Shown here: positions 18,565 through 28,144 of the stretch, piece after piece | Layout of the letters: the number at the start of each line of letters is the position of its first letter | Numbering within the stretch: position 1 is the first letter of the stretch | Program-made: the position numbers and the translations under genes | DNA from: Aliidiomarina sp. | GTDB lineage: Bacteria > Pseudomonadota > Gammaproteobacteria > Enterobacterales > Alteromonadaceae | NCBI RefSeq assembly: GCF_022565475.1 | Contig: NZ_JAIUMR010000009.1 | Location: 79,919-143,918 of the forward strand | Direction of reading: 5' to 3' | Length of the DNA: 64,000 nt | Notes under the pieces: model-generated | Databases searched by the model: none | What the model was told of the DNA's origin: nothing | Seen by the model: the letters and a program-made list of their open reading frames with translations, nothing else

Positions 18565-21366
18565 CTACTCATAATGTTGATACTCTAACCCTTCCTGCCA
18601 CCAACGCGGTGCGGGCTCTCCCTTGAGGAAATGGTCGAAAAACTCAAGCATCTTAATGCTGTAATCGATCTTATTCGCAAAGCGCTGTAAGTGATGCGGC
18701 TCACCTTCATACTGGAGCATGACGACAGGCTTATCGAGGCGACGTAGCGCTAAATAATACTCGATTCCCTGCTCCCATGGAACCGCCTCATCTTTATCGC
18801 CGAACTGAATGAGCATCGGCGTATTGATGCGATCAGCGACAAAGACTGGCGAATTCAATAAGTAAGGTTCGAGATTCTCAAACATGCTCTCGCCAATACG
18901 ACTTTGCCCAGTTTCGTATTGGAATTGACGCGCCAAGCCGGTACCCCAACGAATACCACTATATGCACTGGTCATGTTCGACACCGGAGCGCCCGACACA
19001 ACTGCTGCAAAAATATCGGTTTCTGCGACTAAAAACGCCGCTTGATAACCCGACCAGCTGTGACCGTGCAAACCCACCGCAGCTGGATCGGCAACACCCA
19101 TGTCGATGATTTTTTCAATTGCAGGCACTAACGACTCGGTCGCACTTGGACCCGGAGCACCGATGCGGAAATGAACGTCCGGTAAGAACACGACATAATC
19201 TTGGCCCAAGTAAAACGGGAAGTTAGGTCGATGATTAACGCGCATTTGATTCCATTGATAGAGGCGTTGGGAGAACTTCTCATAGAAGTAGACCATCACT
19301 GGGTAACGTTTATTTGGATCATAGTTATCCGGCTTGATCAGAACGCCCTGCAAGGGTTCACCGCGCGTTGATTCCCATTCAACGAGTTCGGCGTTGCCCC
19401 AGATAAATTCCTGCCACTGCGGATTAACCTCAGTGAGCTGCTTGCGGCTCGCGAAGTCACGCGGTGCAATCCACAGATCAGGGAACTGGCGAAAATCTTG
19501 TTCGCTGAATAAGACAGTGTTGTAATCGTCACTATGCGCAACCAGCGAATAGGTTTTCTGGTCTTCAATGAGACGAACGAGCAACGCTTGCTGTTGATCA
19601 GCGACTTCCGAGTGATGAACTTCAAGTTGATAGAAGCCCGAATGTTTCAGCTGTTCATGATACATCCGCAACATTACCGGCTGACTCACATCAATACCTT
19701 CCTCGGCATTGCTCATCGCCACGCGAAACTGTTGCTGCGTGTCACGTCCTACCCGGGTTAGGTTAGTCGCATCATGGTCAAGCGTAACTTGCCAAATATC
19801 ATAACGATCATAAATCCAGAAGCCACTGCTGTCCGTCAGCCATCCGGCAAAACCATACGGACTTGGATCGGTCGGACGATCATTCTCTTCGTCTACCCAC
19901 GACACCGGTACATCTGTAGCTAATGTGCGAATTGAACCATCACGCGCATCGAACAACTGAATTTGGCTATTCGCCATGAACGCAACAAATTGGCCATTCG
20001 GTGAAAGGAGCCCACGTTGACTCGATGGCAACCGCTCAGCGATGCGCTGACGCTCGCCCGTGGCAAGATTGACCCAATACAGATCATGGTAGAAACCATC
20101 CCAGGTGCGATCGCGTAAATGCGGCGCTTGGTTGCTCGCTAGAACCGCAGCTGCATTATCGCTAATCATCACATTCTCTTCAGCGTGATCACTCAGTGCG
20201 ACGAGGCGACGATCAGCGAGATGCAAAACCGCAGTGGCGGTAGCCCGCTGACGCTGGCGGTGAGTTTGGCGCTGCTGGGGCATGATCATACCGTCATCAC
20301 CGTGCCAAACTTGTAAGCGACGATCATCAAGCAATCGGTCTAAATTGTACAAATCTTCGGTCGATTCAGGTTTACCCCGGCCTTCCGACTTGACCGCAGG
20401 GGTGGGTCTGTGGCCAATAAACAAGCGCTCACCGTCTTCGCTCCAACGCACCGGACTATGTTCTGAGAGAATCATCTCAGGACGGTCGGTGTTGACCACC
20501 TCAGCGCCATGCCCTGCTTGCCAGAGCCACAACGCTTGCGGTGTTTCCAGTAAAGTACTGTCGACATCAGCCACTAAGAAGGCTAAGGCTTGGCCATCCG
20601 GGCTAAAGCTAAACTGACTAGCGCTCTTTTTCTCGCTGGTAATCAGGGTGCTACCGCTATGATTGCCAAGGTTGTAGAGCACAACCACATGTTCTTTTTT
20701 GCTGGTCTCATCATCTTCGTCGGCAACTTCACGCACCGAATGGAGCAGTAACCGCGAGCCTGCTTCCGCGGCTGCAACGTCAACGACGTGATTAAAGACG
20801 GTTTGCTCATTCGAATTTAAATCGAGCAAACGCAATTGCTGGCCGTGTTCACTACCGTTGTCTTTCGAATAACTCTCGCTATGTAAAAGATATAAGAATT
20901 GATCATCACCAGCAAAACCAGTCGCACTGACATGCTCAAATACGGTTTGTTCGCCAGTCGCGGTATTCAGCAAAACTGCGTTTTGAACTAAAGCTCGCCG
21001 TTCGTCGCGGCTTGTCGCCCGCTCACGTTCGAGCAACGTTGGCTCTTGTAAGAAAACAACATAATCGCCTTGTGTGGTAAGTTGCGGTCGCATTCCTCGT
21101 TCAACCGACCAGACCGTGCCGTCGCTGGTCCGAACCACTTGTCCTTCGCGGTCACCAAAGTCAGGATTAGCCGAAAATGCGATGATACTCAAATCATCCG
21201 TTTGCACCCGCTGCTGAATTTCACGAAACTGCATAATATCGGTCAGTTCCAATGGTCGCTGCTGCGCCTGAACAGACCCAACTTGGGGCGCTGCCAGCGG
21301 CAGTAACAGCAAAACCAAAACCATCGGCAGAATGCGCTGATAGCAGGCAGATAATAGTGTTTTCAT
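18565..21366 (-). CDS. Exported S9 family (prolyl oligopeptidase-type) serine peptidase
   Basis: About 933 residues with an N-terminal signal segment (hydrophobic MVLVLLLLPLAAPQ, cut near QAQQ), a long beta-propeller region with WD-like repeats, and a C-terminal alpha/beta hydrolase domain. The nucleophile motif is GHSWSGYQ (Ser near 770); the usual second Gly of GxSxGG is Ser here. An Asp in GDKDEAVP (near 859) and a His in EPHHLQRF (near 891) complete the triad. I start at the ATG at 21366, with AAAGGG before it; a TTG two codons earlier is less likely. It probably degrades peptides in the periplasm, fitting an amino-acid-using lifestyle. Confidence 0.88.
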   Translation of the reverse strand: MKTLLSACYQRILPMVLVLLLLPLAAPQVGSVQAQQRPLELTDIMQFREIQQRVQTDDLSIIAFSANPDFGDREGQVVRTSDGTVWSVERGMRPQLTTQGDYVVFLQEPTLLERERATSRDERRALVQNAVLLNTATGEQTVFEHVSATGFAGDDQFLYLLHSESYSKDNGSEHGQQLRLLDLNSNEQTVFNHVVDVAAAEAGSRLLLHSVREVADEDDETSKKEHVVVLYNLGNHSGSTLITSEKKSASQFSFSPDGQALAFLVADVDSTLLETPQALWLWQAGHGAEVVNTDRPEMILSEHSPVRWSEDGERLFIGHRPTPAVKSEGRGKPESTEDLYNLDRLLDDRRLQVWHGDDGMIMPQQRQTHRQRQRATATAVLHLADRRLVALSDHAEENVMISDNAAAVLASNQAPHLRDRTWDGFYHDLYWVNLATGERQRIAERLPSSQRGLLSPNGQFVAFMANSQIQLFDARDGSIRTLATDVPVSWVDEENDRPTDPSPYGFAGWLTDSSGFWIYDRYDIWQVTLDHDATNLTRVGRDTQQQFRVAMSNAEEGIDVSQPVMLRMYHEQLKHSGFYQLEVHHSEVADQQQALLVRLIEDQKTYSLVAHSDDYNTVLFSEQDFRQFPDLWIAPRDFASRKQLTEVNPQWQEFIWGNAELVEWESTRGEPLQGVLIKPDNYDPNKRYPVMVYFYEKFSQRLYQWNQMRVNHRPNFPFYLGQDYVVFLPDVHFRIGAPGPSATESLVPAIEKIIDMGVADPAAVGLHGHSWSGYQAAFLVAETDIFAAVVSGAPVSNMTSAYSGIRWGTGLARQFQYETGQSRIGESMFENLEPYLLNSPVFVADRINTPMLIQFGDKDEAVPWEQGIEYYLALRRLDKPVVMLQYEGEPHHLQRFANKIDYSIKMLEFFDHFLKGEPAPRWWQEGLEYQHYE

Positions 21367-21432
21367 GATCAACCCTTTGTTTTCTTATTCATTGTTCAAC
21401 GATTATCGCCAATTCAGCGCACAACTACTAGC

Positions 21433-22632
21433 CTATTGACCGCACCGATTACGACTTCTGTCGTCCGCCTTCTCGGACATCCATGCAGCCGCAAACAGGC
21501 CAACCAAAGTTGCAGCTGCGGCTAGCAGAAACGTCTGTTCCGCACCAGCGCCTTGCTGCCATGTTAAGCCCGCCAACCAAGCACCGATAGCCCCGCCGCC
21601 GCCAAAACAAATGCTGACATAGATTGCTTGGCCGCGACTATGTTGATCGGCAGGGAAGTAACGGTGAACAAAGCGCATGGCCGCACTGTGGTGCAGCGCA
21701 AAACTAAAGGCGTGAATCAACTGAATGATCACCAACCAAACAAACGAGCTAGCAAACTGTGAGAGCAAGGCCCAACGTAGTGCCGTTACAGCTAAACAAA
21801 ACATTAAAAGATAACGCACCGGATAACGCACAACGGTGCGACCGGCAACTAAGAACATCAGGACTTCGGCGGCAACACCTAAAGCGATGAGTCCACCGAC
21901 AGCCATGGGCGCATAGCCGAGTTGGGTTAAATAGAGGGCGAAAAAAGCATAAAACGGCGCAAAGCTAATTTGCAGCATAAGTGTGGAGATCATAAACATC
22001 ACGAATGGGCGCCGTCGAATGCGGCGCCAGAATTTCTCGTTATCAATCACTTCACTGTTGGTGCTGGTATTGCGTGGCTCCTGCAAGAGGTGAACCGCGA
22101 ATAATAGCGGCAGCAAGAGAATCGCAGCGACAATCGGAAAGCTTTGCTTGCCACCCCAGGCAAGGATTTCCGCCGTAATCAGGGCGACAACAATAAAACC
22201 AATCGAGCCGCCCATGCGAATTCGACTATAAAGATGTTGTTGGGCACCAAGCGAACTAAGGGTCACGACTTCCAGCTGCGGTAGAATTGCTGACCAAAAG
22301 AAGCTAATCAAGCCGAGCAGCAAAGCGACGCTAAAATAACTTTCCAATTGTGTCAGGACCAACAACAGCAAAAGTGACGCAAACACACCAAAACGAATCA
22401 GCGGCAGCAGCTTCCCCATGCGATCACCGACGCTGGCCCAAACCGGCGGACCGATGATCCGACACAGGGTAGAAATTGCAATCAGCTCACCAATTTGGCG
22501 GGAGTCGAAGCCGAGAGCATCGAGATAGACCCCCAAGTAAGGGACCATTAAAGCGAGAACAGCAAAATAGCCGAAATAAGACCAACTTAAGCGCCGACAT
22601 TGACGTTGAAAGTCAGCAGTAGACAAGGTCAT
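21433..22632 (-). CDS. MFS transporter (HcaT/nucleoside-symporter-like)
   Basis: A 399-residue membrane protein with about 12 hydrophobic segments, starting SYFGYFAVLALMVPYLGVYLDALGF and carrying GDRMGKLLPLIRFG between segments 2 and 3, the pattern of the MFS_1-like group that includes phenylpropionate transporter HcaT. The long central loop holds EPRNTSTNSE. Substrate unknown. It lies 17 bases after aroC in the same direction and 66 bases before the S9 peptidase gene, so it could be co-transcribed with either. Confidence 0.83.
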   Translation of the reverse strand: MTLSTADFQRQCRRLSWSYFGYFAVLALMVPYLGVYLDALGFDSRQIGELIAISTLCRIIGPPVWASVGDRMGKLLPLIRFGVFASLLLLLVLTQLESYFSVALLLGLISFFWSAILPQLEVVTLSSLGAQQHLYSRIRMGGSIGFIVVALITAEILAWGGKQSFPIVAAILLLPLLFAVHLLQEPRNTSTNSEVIDNEKFWRRIRRRPFVMFMISTLMLQISFAPFYAFFALYLTQLGYAPMAVGGLIALGVAAEVLMFLVAGRTVVRYPVRYLLMFCLAVTALRWALLSQFASSFVWLVIIQLIHAFSFALHHSAAMRFVHRYFPADQHSRGQAIYVSICFGGGGAIGAWLAGLTWQQGAGAEQTFLLAAAATLVGLFAAAWMSEKADDRSRNRCGQ

Positions 22633-22649
22633 GGCAATAACTCAGGTGC

Positions 22650-23735
22650 TTAGGTAATGGTTGGAAACTGATGTTGAACCCCACCGTTTTGCGCGCGTTG
22701 ACGTAAAACGTGATCAATCAAGGTCAAGGCCATCATGGCTTCCGCTATGGGTACCGCACGGATGCCCACACAGGGATCATGGCGACCATGGGTACTAATC
22801 GTTTGTGATTGACCATGCACGTCAATTGTTTGACCTGGTTTTTTAATGCTCGAAGTCGGTTTCAGTGCAATCTCGGCAATCACGGTTTGTCCGCTACTAA
22901 TTCCACCCAGTACGCCGCCTGCATGATTCGAACAAAACCCGGTTGGTGTCATTTCATCGCGATGTTCAGAGCCACGTTGTTCAACAACTGCAAAGCCATC
23001 GCCAATACTGACCGCTTTGACGGCGTTAATCGACATCAGTGCCTTAGCCAGATCCGCGTCGAGGCGATCGAACACAGGTTCACCGAGTCCCGCAGGAACG
23101 CCGACCGCTTCCACACGAATCCGCGCGCCAATTGAATCGCCTTCTTTCTTTAATGCGCGAATTAACCGATCAAGGGCTTCAACGCCATCCGGATCCGGAA
23201 AAAAGAATTCATTTTCGCGCACTGCATCCCAGTTCAATTGCTGGGCATGCACATGACCCATTTGTGTCATCGCGGCACGAATCTGAATGCCCATCTGGGC
23301 TAAGTATTGCTTAGCAATCGCACCTGCTGCCACGCGCATCGCTGTTTCTCGTGCTGACGAGCGCCCACCGCCGCGATAGTCGCGGAAGCCATATTTATGC
23401 GCATAGGTAAAATCAGCGTGACCGGGACGAAATAAATCTTGAATGTCAGAGTAGTCTTTACTGCGTTGATCAGTATTCTCAATCACTAAACCAATCGGTG
23501 TACCGGTTGTTTTGCCTTCAAATACACCGGAAAGTATTTTGACTTGGTCGGCTTCACGGCGCGGCGTGGTATAACGGCTCGTACCCGGTTTACGACGATC
23601 AAGTTCAGCTTGAATAGAGGCTTCATCAATTTCTAATCCGGGCGGGCAGCCATCTATTATAGCACCGAGCGCTGGACCATGACTTTCGCCAAACGTGGTT
23701 ACCCGAAAACACTCACCAAAGGTATTGGCACTCAT
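22650..23735 (-). CDS. aroC: Chorismate synthase
   Basis: Last shikimate-pathway enzyme; converts EPSP to chorismate with reduced FMN. The 361-residue protein has all three signatures: [19 protein letters not shown] at the N-terminus, [20 protein letters not shown] in the middle and [20 protein letters not shown] near the end. Its start overlaps the prmB stop by four bases (ATGA), so the two are coupled. The prmB-aroC order is as in E. coli. Confidence 0.97.
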   Translation of the reverse strand: MSANTFGECFRVTTFGESHGPALGAIIDGCPPGLEIDEASIQAELDRRKPGTSRYTTPRREADQVKILSGVFEGKTTGTPIGLVIENTDQRSKDYSDIQDLFRPGHADFTYAHKYGFRDYRGGGRSSARETAMRVAAGAIAKQYLAQMGIQIRAAMTQMGHVHAQQLNWDAVRENEFFFPDPDGVEALDRLIRALKKEGDSIGARIRVEAVGVPAGLGEPVFDRLDADLAKALMSINAVKAVSIGDGFAVVEQRGSEHRDEMTPTGFCSNHAGGVLGGISSGQTVIAEIALKPTSSIKKPGQTIDVHGQSQTISTHGRHDPCVGIRAVPIAEAMMALTLIDHVLRQRAQNGGVQHQFPTIT

Positions 23736-24667
23736 GCGTAACGCCCTCCTGAACGAATGGTTTCAGCATGTTCGACGAGTTGCTCGCGCGAAATAACAAA
23801 GACACCGTCGCCGCCACGTTCAAATTCAATCCACATAAAGGGAACGCCTGGCCACTGATCATCCATATGCACCATACTGTTACCGACTTCACAAATTAAC
23901 AGCGCACCTGGTGTCATGTGCGCAGGGGCATCAAGAAGAATCCGCCGCACCAAGTCGAGGCCATCGACACCTGCGGCAAGACCCAACTCAGGCTCATGAT
24001 GGTATTCATCAGGTAAATCGGCCATGTCTTCCGCATCCACATAGGGCGGGTTGGTGACGATCAAATCATATTTGCGGCCGGTGAGGTTATTGAATCCATC
24101 AGACTCAATGGCTTCCACCCGATGACTTAAACCATGTTCTTCGATGTTCATGTTCGCCACGGCTAATGCATCGGTGCTAATGTCCACGGCGTCGACTTCT
24201 GCATCGGCAAAGGCATACGCACAGGCAATGGCAATGCAGCCAGAGCCGGTGCATAAATCGAGAATGCGTTGCGGCTCAGCGGTTAACCACGGCTGAAATT
24301 GGTTTTCGATGAGTTCGGCAATCGGTGAGCGCGGCACTAACACGCGCTCATCAACATAGAAAGGCAAATTCGCAAACCAGGCTTTATGGACCAAATATGC
24401 GGCAGGCACTTTGTCATGAATGCGGCGATGCAATAAAGCAGCAAGCTGAGTTTTCTCGTCGAAAGTTAAGCGACAGTCGCGGTGCTCAAAGAGTTCTGGA
24501 AAAGACATCGCAGTCACCGCAGAAAGCAGCAGACTGCCCTCTTCCCAACCGTCGGCAGCGCCATGACCAAAGTATACATCGGCATTGTGTAGCGCTGAGG
24601 CAAGATAACGTTGCCAATCGGCAATCGTAAGAAGGTCATCGGTTAGTTGGGCATATTCGTGGGTCAC
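23732..24667 (-). CDS. prmB: 50S ribosomal protein L3 N5-glutamine methyltransferase
   Basis: SAM-dependent methyltransferase (311 residues) that methylates a glutamine of ribosomal protein L3. It has the PrmB/PrmC motif [16 protein letters not shown], the SAM loop [18 protein letters not shown], and an N-terminal helical domain. PrmB rather than PrmC is chosen because aroC follows and smrB is divergent, as in E. coli, and because the second NPPY methyltransferase in the window lies next to prfA. It begins the minus-strand run; smrB starts about 110 bases away on the other strand. Confidence 0.95.
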   Translation of the reverse strand: MTHEYAQLTDDLLTIADWQRYLASALHNADVYFGHGAADGWEEGSLLLSAVTAMSFPELFEHRDCRLTFDEKTQLAALLHRRIHDKVPAAYLVHKAWFANLPFYVDERVLVPRSPIAELIENQFQPWLTAEPQRILDLCTGSGCIAIACAYAFADAEVDAVDISTDALAVANMNIEEHGLSHRVEAIESDGFNNLTGRKYDLIVTNPPYVDAEDMADLPDEYHHEPELGLAAGVDGLDLVRRILLDAPAHMTPGALLICEVGNSMVHMDDQWPGVPFMWIEFERGGDGVFVISREQLVEHAETIRSGGRYA

Positions 24668-24776
24668 TCGCGCTCTCCAAATTCATCAATCGCATTCTTT
24701 GCTGACTATTATACGCATGATTTTGTATCATAGGGCGAATCAAACGCGAAAACTTCAGTTGGAAATGGGTTCATCC

Positions 24777-25340
24777 ATGGTAAAAAAACGCTCGCCGCAG
24801 TCTCCATCACGATCATCGTCACTCAGCGACGATGACATCGAGCTATTTCAATCCTTGGTGACGGACGTCAAGCCACTGACCCAAGACCAAATCCCACCGC
24901 CTGAAGCTAAACTCAAACGGCGTGAAGTATTCGTCCGTAGACAAGAAAAAACCGAGCAGCGAGACCGCGCAACGGATCCGTTTTCCGATGAGTTTCAGCC
25001 CCATTTGCCAAGTGGCACAATGCAATGGGTCGCGCCGGGCGATGAACCTTTCCTCGCAAAGCGCTTGCGCCGGCGTGAGTATGAACCTGAATTAATCTTA
25101 GACTTGCACGGCTATACCAAAGCTAAAGCACGACTCGAATTAGCGGCTGCTATCACTGCCTGTTTGACCGAAAATATTGCCTGTCTTTGTGTCATCCATG
25201 GCATCGGCCATGGCGTCTTACGCGAGCAAGTTCCGGCATGGCTCACCCAACACCCAGCGGTACGCGCTTTTCATCAAGCACCGCTTGAGTGGGGTGGACA
25301 AGGTGCCTTGCTGGTCTTGTTGCGTATTTCTGACAGTTAA
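24777..25340 (+). CDS. smrB: Ribosome rescue endonuclease SmrB
   Basis: Smr-domain protein, 187 residues (E. coli about 183). SmrB cuts mRNA at collided ribosomes. Visible: FSDEFQPHLPSGTMQWVAP, then the Smr domain with LILDLHGYTKAKARLEL and the active-site-like VIHGIGHGVLREQVPAWL, ending HPAVRAFHQAPLEWGGQGAL. I chose the ATG at 24777 (MVKKRSPQ) because E. coli SmrB starts similarly; in-frame ATGs at 24765 and 24699 are possible. Its stop shares TTAA with the convergent sixA stop. Confidence 0.92.
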   Translation: MVKKRSPQSPSRSSSLSDDDIELFQSLVTDVKPLTQDQIPPPEAKLKRREVFVRRQEKTEQRDRATDPFSDEFQPHLPSGTMQWVAPGDEPFLAKRLRRREYEPELILDLHGYTKAKARLELAAAITACLTENIACLCVIHGIGHGVLREQVPAWLTQHPAVRAFHQAPLEWGGQGALLVLLRISDS

Positions 25341-25819
25341 TCTTGGCTATGCATGCCTTGCCAAAACCCTTGCATGGCGAGCGGCTCGAGATCTAATTGC
25401 GCTATACCCGCGGTCGGAAACAAGGGCGGTTGCACTGAGCGGTCAAGATAAGCGGTTAAGTAGCAGACAAAGGGCATGTGCGAGACCAGTAATACATATT
25501 CCGCTGGCTCGATTTGCAAGCGTGCCAACAGCGCTCCAGCGAACGCTTCGGCATCACCATCAGGCGTAATTTCTGCGGAGGTTTCGACGACTTCGGCATC
25601 GACGTGATGGGCAACTTCCTGCCACGTTTGTTGCGCACGAACGTAGGGACTGACAATCACTAAGTCGAGTTTTGGAGCATGCTCCGCTAACCACTCACCC
25701 GCCGTGGTCGCTTCTTGATGACCATGCGCAGTCAGCTCTCGCTCGTGATCAGCTTGCAGCACACCCGCACATAATGTTGGTGAACAAGCTTCACCGTGAC
25801 GCATCACATAGAGTTTCAT
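25337..25819 (-). CDS. sixA: Phosphohistidine phosphatase SixA
   Basis: Histidine-phosphatase superfamily protein, 160 residues, starting MKLYVMRHGEA with the RHG motif (nucleophile His8). It also has SPYVRAQQTWQEV and the late SHMPFVCYLTAYL, the second catalytic His region. E. coli SixA acts on phosphohistidine of ArcB and of PtsN-type phosphotransferases; the substrate here is inferred. It directly abuts rnfH upstream, whose stop is at 25820, so they may be co-transcribed. Confidence 0.9.
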   Translation of the reverse strand: MKLYVMRHGEACSPTLCAGVLQADHERELTAHGHQEATTAGEWLAEHAPKLDLVIVSPYVRAQQTWQEVAHHVDAEVVETSAEITPDGDAEAFAGALLARLQIEPAEYVLLVSHMPFVCYLTAYLDRSVQPPLFPTAGIAQLDLEPLAMQGFWQGMHSQD

Positions 25820-26167
25820 CTACTTCTTACTCCGTTGCCGATCAGGTCGGCCTCCGGTCACTTTGTCAGCTCGCCCATCTTCCTTTGCTTGTTCAGCGCG
25901 GCGACGGCGAATTTCTTTCGGATCCGCAATCAATGGACGATAGATTTCAATCCGATCGCCTTGACGGACGGGATCCGTTAACTTACAGGTCTTATTCCAG
26001 ATACCAACCGCATTGACGTTCAGATCAATTTCAGGAAAGAAGGTTTGAATTCCAGACTGGGCAATTGCTTCTGCAACGGTGCATTCTGCCGGCACCGAAA
26101 CGGGCACGATTTTTTGTTTTTCCGGCGTTCCATACACCACCTCGACACTCAGCAAACGTTCAACCAT
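25820..26167 (-). CDS. rnfH: RnfH family ubiquitin-fold protein
   Basis: A 115-residue beta-grasp protein of the RnfH (UPF0125) family: LLSVEVVYGTPEKQKIVPVSV, AVGIWNKTCKLTDPVRQGDRIEIYRPL, and ADPKEIRRRRAEQAKE are characteristic. I start at the ATG at 26167, which overlaps ratA by eight bases; an upstream start at 26203 would overlap further and add an unlike N-terminus. The basic C-terminal tail (RPDRQRSKK) is low complexity. The biochemical role is unknown. The ratA-rnfH pair divergent from smpB is a widespread gammaproteobacterial arrangement. Confidence 0.92.
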   Translation of the reverse strand: MVERLLSVEVVYGTPEKQKIVPVSVPAECTVAEAIAQSGIQTFFPEIDLNVNAVGIWNKTCKLTDPVRQGDRIEIYRPLIADPKEIRRRRAEQAKEDGRADKVTGGRPDRQRSKK

Positions 26168-26597
26168 TGCCGTAGACCTGCTTTGCTCGTTGTGCGAACG
26201 CATCGACCATCCGTGTCGTTACTTCATGAAAAACTTTGCCAAACGCAAATTGCAGCATTTTACTTGAGAACTCAAAGTCGAGTCGCAGGGTAACTTTGCA
26301 CGCGTCAGCGGCTAACGGGGTAAATGTCCAACCACCGCGCAAATGCCGAAACGGTCCTTGAACTAACTCCATACGGATTTCATTTTCACTCACCAAGGTA
26401 TTGCGGGTGGTAAACGCATGACGAAGACCCGCTTTGCTAATCGACAGCTCGGCGACCATAGTTGTGTCGGATTCTTCGAGCACGCGCACAGCAGCACAGC
26501 CCGGAACAAACTCCGGATAGGCATGAACATCATTGACGAGATCGTACATTTGACGGCAGCTATACGGCACTAACGCGCTGCGTTCAATTTGTGGCAT
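26160..26597 (-). CDS. ratA: RatA family ribosome-association toxin / coenzyme Q-binding START protein
   Basis: A 145-residue START-like protein (E. coli YfjG/RatA) with ERSALVPYSCRQMYDLVNDVHAYPEFVPGC at the start and PFRHLRGGWTFTPL and RLDFEFSSKMLQFAFGKVF later. E. coli RatA is reported to block 70S formation by binding the 50S subunit, and homologues (Coq10) bind ubiquinone; which applies here is not shown by sequence. It heads the ratA-rnfH-sixA run and is divergent from smpB across 167 bases. Confidence 0.92.
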   Translation of the reverse strand: MPQIERSALVPYSCRQMYDLVNDVHAYPEFVPGCAAVRVLEESDTTMVAELSISKAGLRHAFTTRNTLVSENEIRMELVQGPFRHLRGGWTFTPLAADACKVTLRLDFEFSSKMLQFAFGKVFHEVTTRMVDAFAQRAKQVYGNG

Positions 26598-26728
26598 CCA
26601 GGTACCTACGTCCTTTTATCTTCAACCTGAGTTTCTAACAAACTCGGCTTTTGTTCAAGAATTCAGCAATTGGCGAAGGTGCGCATTCTAACCAATTAAA
26701 AAAGGATGTGCATCTTTTCTGTTAACTC

Positions 26729-26757
26729 TTTTTCTATTGTCGCGGCAAGCGTATAAT
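26729..26757 (+). promoter_or_regulatory. smpB promoter (predicted leaderless)
   Basis: A perfect TATAAT at 26752-26757 is preceded by a weak -35 (TTTTTC at 26729-26734, 17 bases). The ATG at 26765 is only 7 bases past the -10 box, so initiation would fall at or next to the start codon. No Shine-Dalgarno is present between them. Confidence 0.6.
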
Positions 26758-26764
26758 AGTCCGC

Positions 26765-27238
26765 ATGAAACAGAAAAAAAATCCACCATCGACTATCGCC
26801 CTCAATAAGAAAGCCCGCCACGAATATTTCCTTGAAGAGAAGTATGAAGCGGGTATCGAACTGCAGGGTTGGGAAGTAAAAAGTATCCGCTCCGGCAAAG
26901 TCAACATCGCCGACAGTTACGTGATCCTGCGTGACGGCGAAGCTTACTTACTCGGCGCGCAGATTCAACCTTTGAATCAGGCGTCGTCACACGTTGTCTG
27001 TGATCCGGATCGCACGCGCAAGCTTCTTCTCAAGAAACGTGAACTGAATACCTTAATTGGTAAAGTTGAACGCGAGGGCTACGCAATTGTAGCCACTGCC
27101 ATGTATTGGAAGAAGTGTTGGGTGAAATTGGAAATTTATCTCGCCCGCGGGAAAAAATCCCACGACAAGCGCGATACCATCAAAGATCGCGATTGGGCAC
27201 GGCAAAAAGAGCGCCTGCTCAAACACGACAAGCGTTAA
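26765..27238 (+). CDS. smpB: SsrA-binding protein SmpB
   Basis: tmRNA partner for trans-translation, 157 residues. It has [30 protein letters not shown] and the later [16 protein letters not shown] followed by the C-terminal [17 protein letters not shown] tail that mimics the anticodon region. The gene lacks a Shine-Dalgarno and its start lies 7 bases after a TATAAT box. Its stop overlaps the convergent tadD stop. The tmRNA gene itself was not seen in the window. Confidence 0.97.
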   Translation: MKQKKNPPSTIALNKKARHEYFLEEKYEAGIELQGWEVKSIRSGKVNIADSYVILRDGEAYLLGAQIQPLNQASSHVVCDPDRTRKLLLKKRELNTLIGKVEREGYAIVATAMYWKKCWVKLEIYLARGKKSHDKRDTIKDRDWARQKERLLKHDKR

Positions 27239-27663
27239 TCAATCTGCGGCGACTGCAAACGCAAGAGCGCATCAAGTAACGGCCAAGGTTCATCCGTTTG
27301 AATTTGGCCGTTGATCAGCGTCTGCGTTGCCAGACGAAGATACACCAAGGCAAGATTATGATGGGCTAAAAGTAGCGATTCGTCGTGTGTAATTGCTTGC
27401 TCATACGCATGTTGTGCCGCATGCAGTCGTTGTTGCCGTAACTGAATATTCCCCAGTAATAGCCAACCTTGAGCGTCCCGACTCTGTACGGCAAGTAGTT
27501 GCTGTAAATAACTTTCCGCAGCTAATAAATCGCCGTATCGATATGCAGTTAAGGCCCGTTGCTCAAGCTGATCGACGGCATCACGATGCATTGGCGCTTG
27601 GCTCTGACATCCGCTGAGCAGAGTGGAAATCATGATAACCATGGCGAACATCCATCTCTTCAT
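27235..27663 (-). CDS. tadD: TPR lipoprotein of the Tad locus (TadD-like)
   Basis: A 142-residue lipoprotein: signal peptide with lipobox LLSGC (Cys near residue 19), then about three TPR-like repeats ([60 protein letters not shown]). TadD proteins are TPR lipoproteins needed for Flp pilus assembly. The ATG at 27663 forms ATGA with the upstream DUF192 gene stop. It is the last gene of the Tad run. TadD assignment rests on locus and domain type. Confidence 0.8.
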   Translation of the reverse strand: MKRWMFAMVIMISTLLSGCQSQAPMHRDAVDQLEQRALTAYRYGDLLAAESYLQQLLAVQSRDAQGWLLLGNIQLRQQRLHAAQHAYEQAITHDESLLLAHHNLALVYLRLATQTLINGQIQTDEPWPLLDALLRLQSPQID

Positions 27664-28121
27664 GATTGTGCTCCTACCTGCTTCGCACATGGCTTCGCAC
27701 CTGGCATTGACTCCAGCATTTGTATCGCTGCATGCCGCGCGGATAAGGTAGTAAGTGCTTGACTGGGTAGCTCAATCACGCTGTCAGCCCGCCAACAATA
27801 ACAAACGCGATTGGGCTGCAGATCTTCAACTTTGAGCACCTGTTGCTGGTTATCTAGCCAAACCAATTGCAACGATTGACGCATAAAAAATGACTGTACC
27901 GCACGACAACGCGGTATCCACAGCCCAACACTGCGGTGTTGCGGGATAGCGGCTGTTTGTTGCCGTACTAATCGACGCCAACCTAAGAGCCGCGAGAGAA
28001 AACTGTTAGCCACTTGCAAGTAACCAACAAAATGCCATTGGGCATCAAGTCGAATCGCAAAATTGGCATAACCTCCATATTCACGTAAACGAATGTGATC
28101 GTAATTATCCAAACGCGTCAT
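27660..28121 (-). CDS. DUF192 family protein in the Tad locus
   Basis: A 153-residue protein whose centre matches DUF192: ANSFLSRLLGWRRL, VGLWIPRC, AVQSFFMRQSLQLVWLDNQQ and LQPNRVCYCWRADSVIELP follow the family pattern (FxxRLxGL..., FxM...xxVxFLD...V...P......A..VLELP). No signal peptide is obvious. A very strong AAGGAGGGG precedes the ATG. It lies between tadC and tadD, coupled to tadD by ATGA. DUF192 has no settled function, so I give none. Confidence 0.78.
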   Translation of the reverse strand: MTRLDNYDHIRLREYGGYANFAIRLDAQWHFVGYLQVANSFLSRLLGWRRLVRQQTAAIPQHRSVGLWIPRCRAVQSFFMRQSLQLVWLDNQQQVLKVEDLQPNRVCYCWRADSVIELPSQALTTLSARHAAIQMLESMPGAKPCAKQVGAQS

Positions 28122-28144
28122 TATCCCCTCCTTGGGTTTCTTAA

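Noticed and set aside
27239..27700. A tmRNA gene next to smpB
   Set aside because: The space is occupied by tadD and the DUF192 gene; no tRNA-like ends seen.
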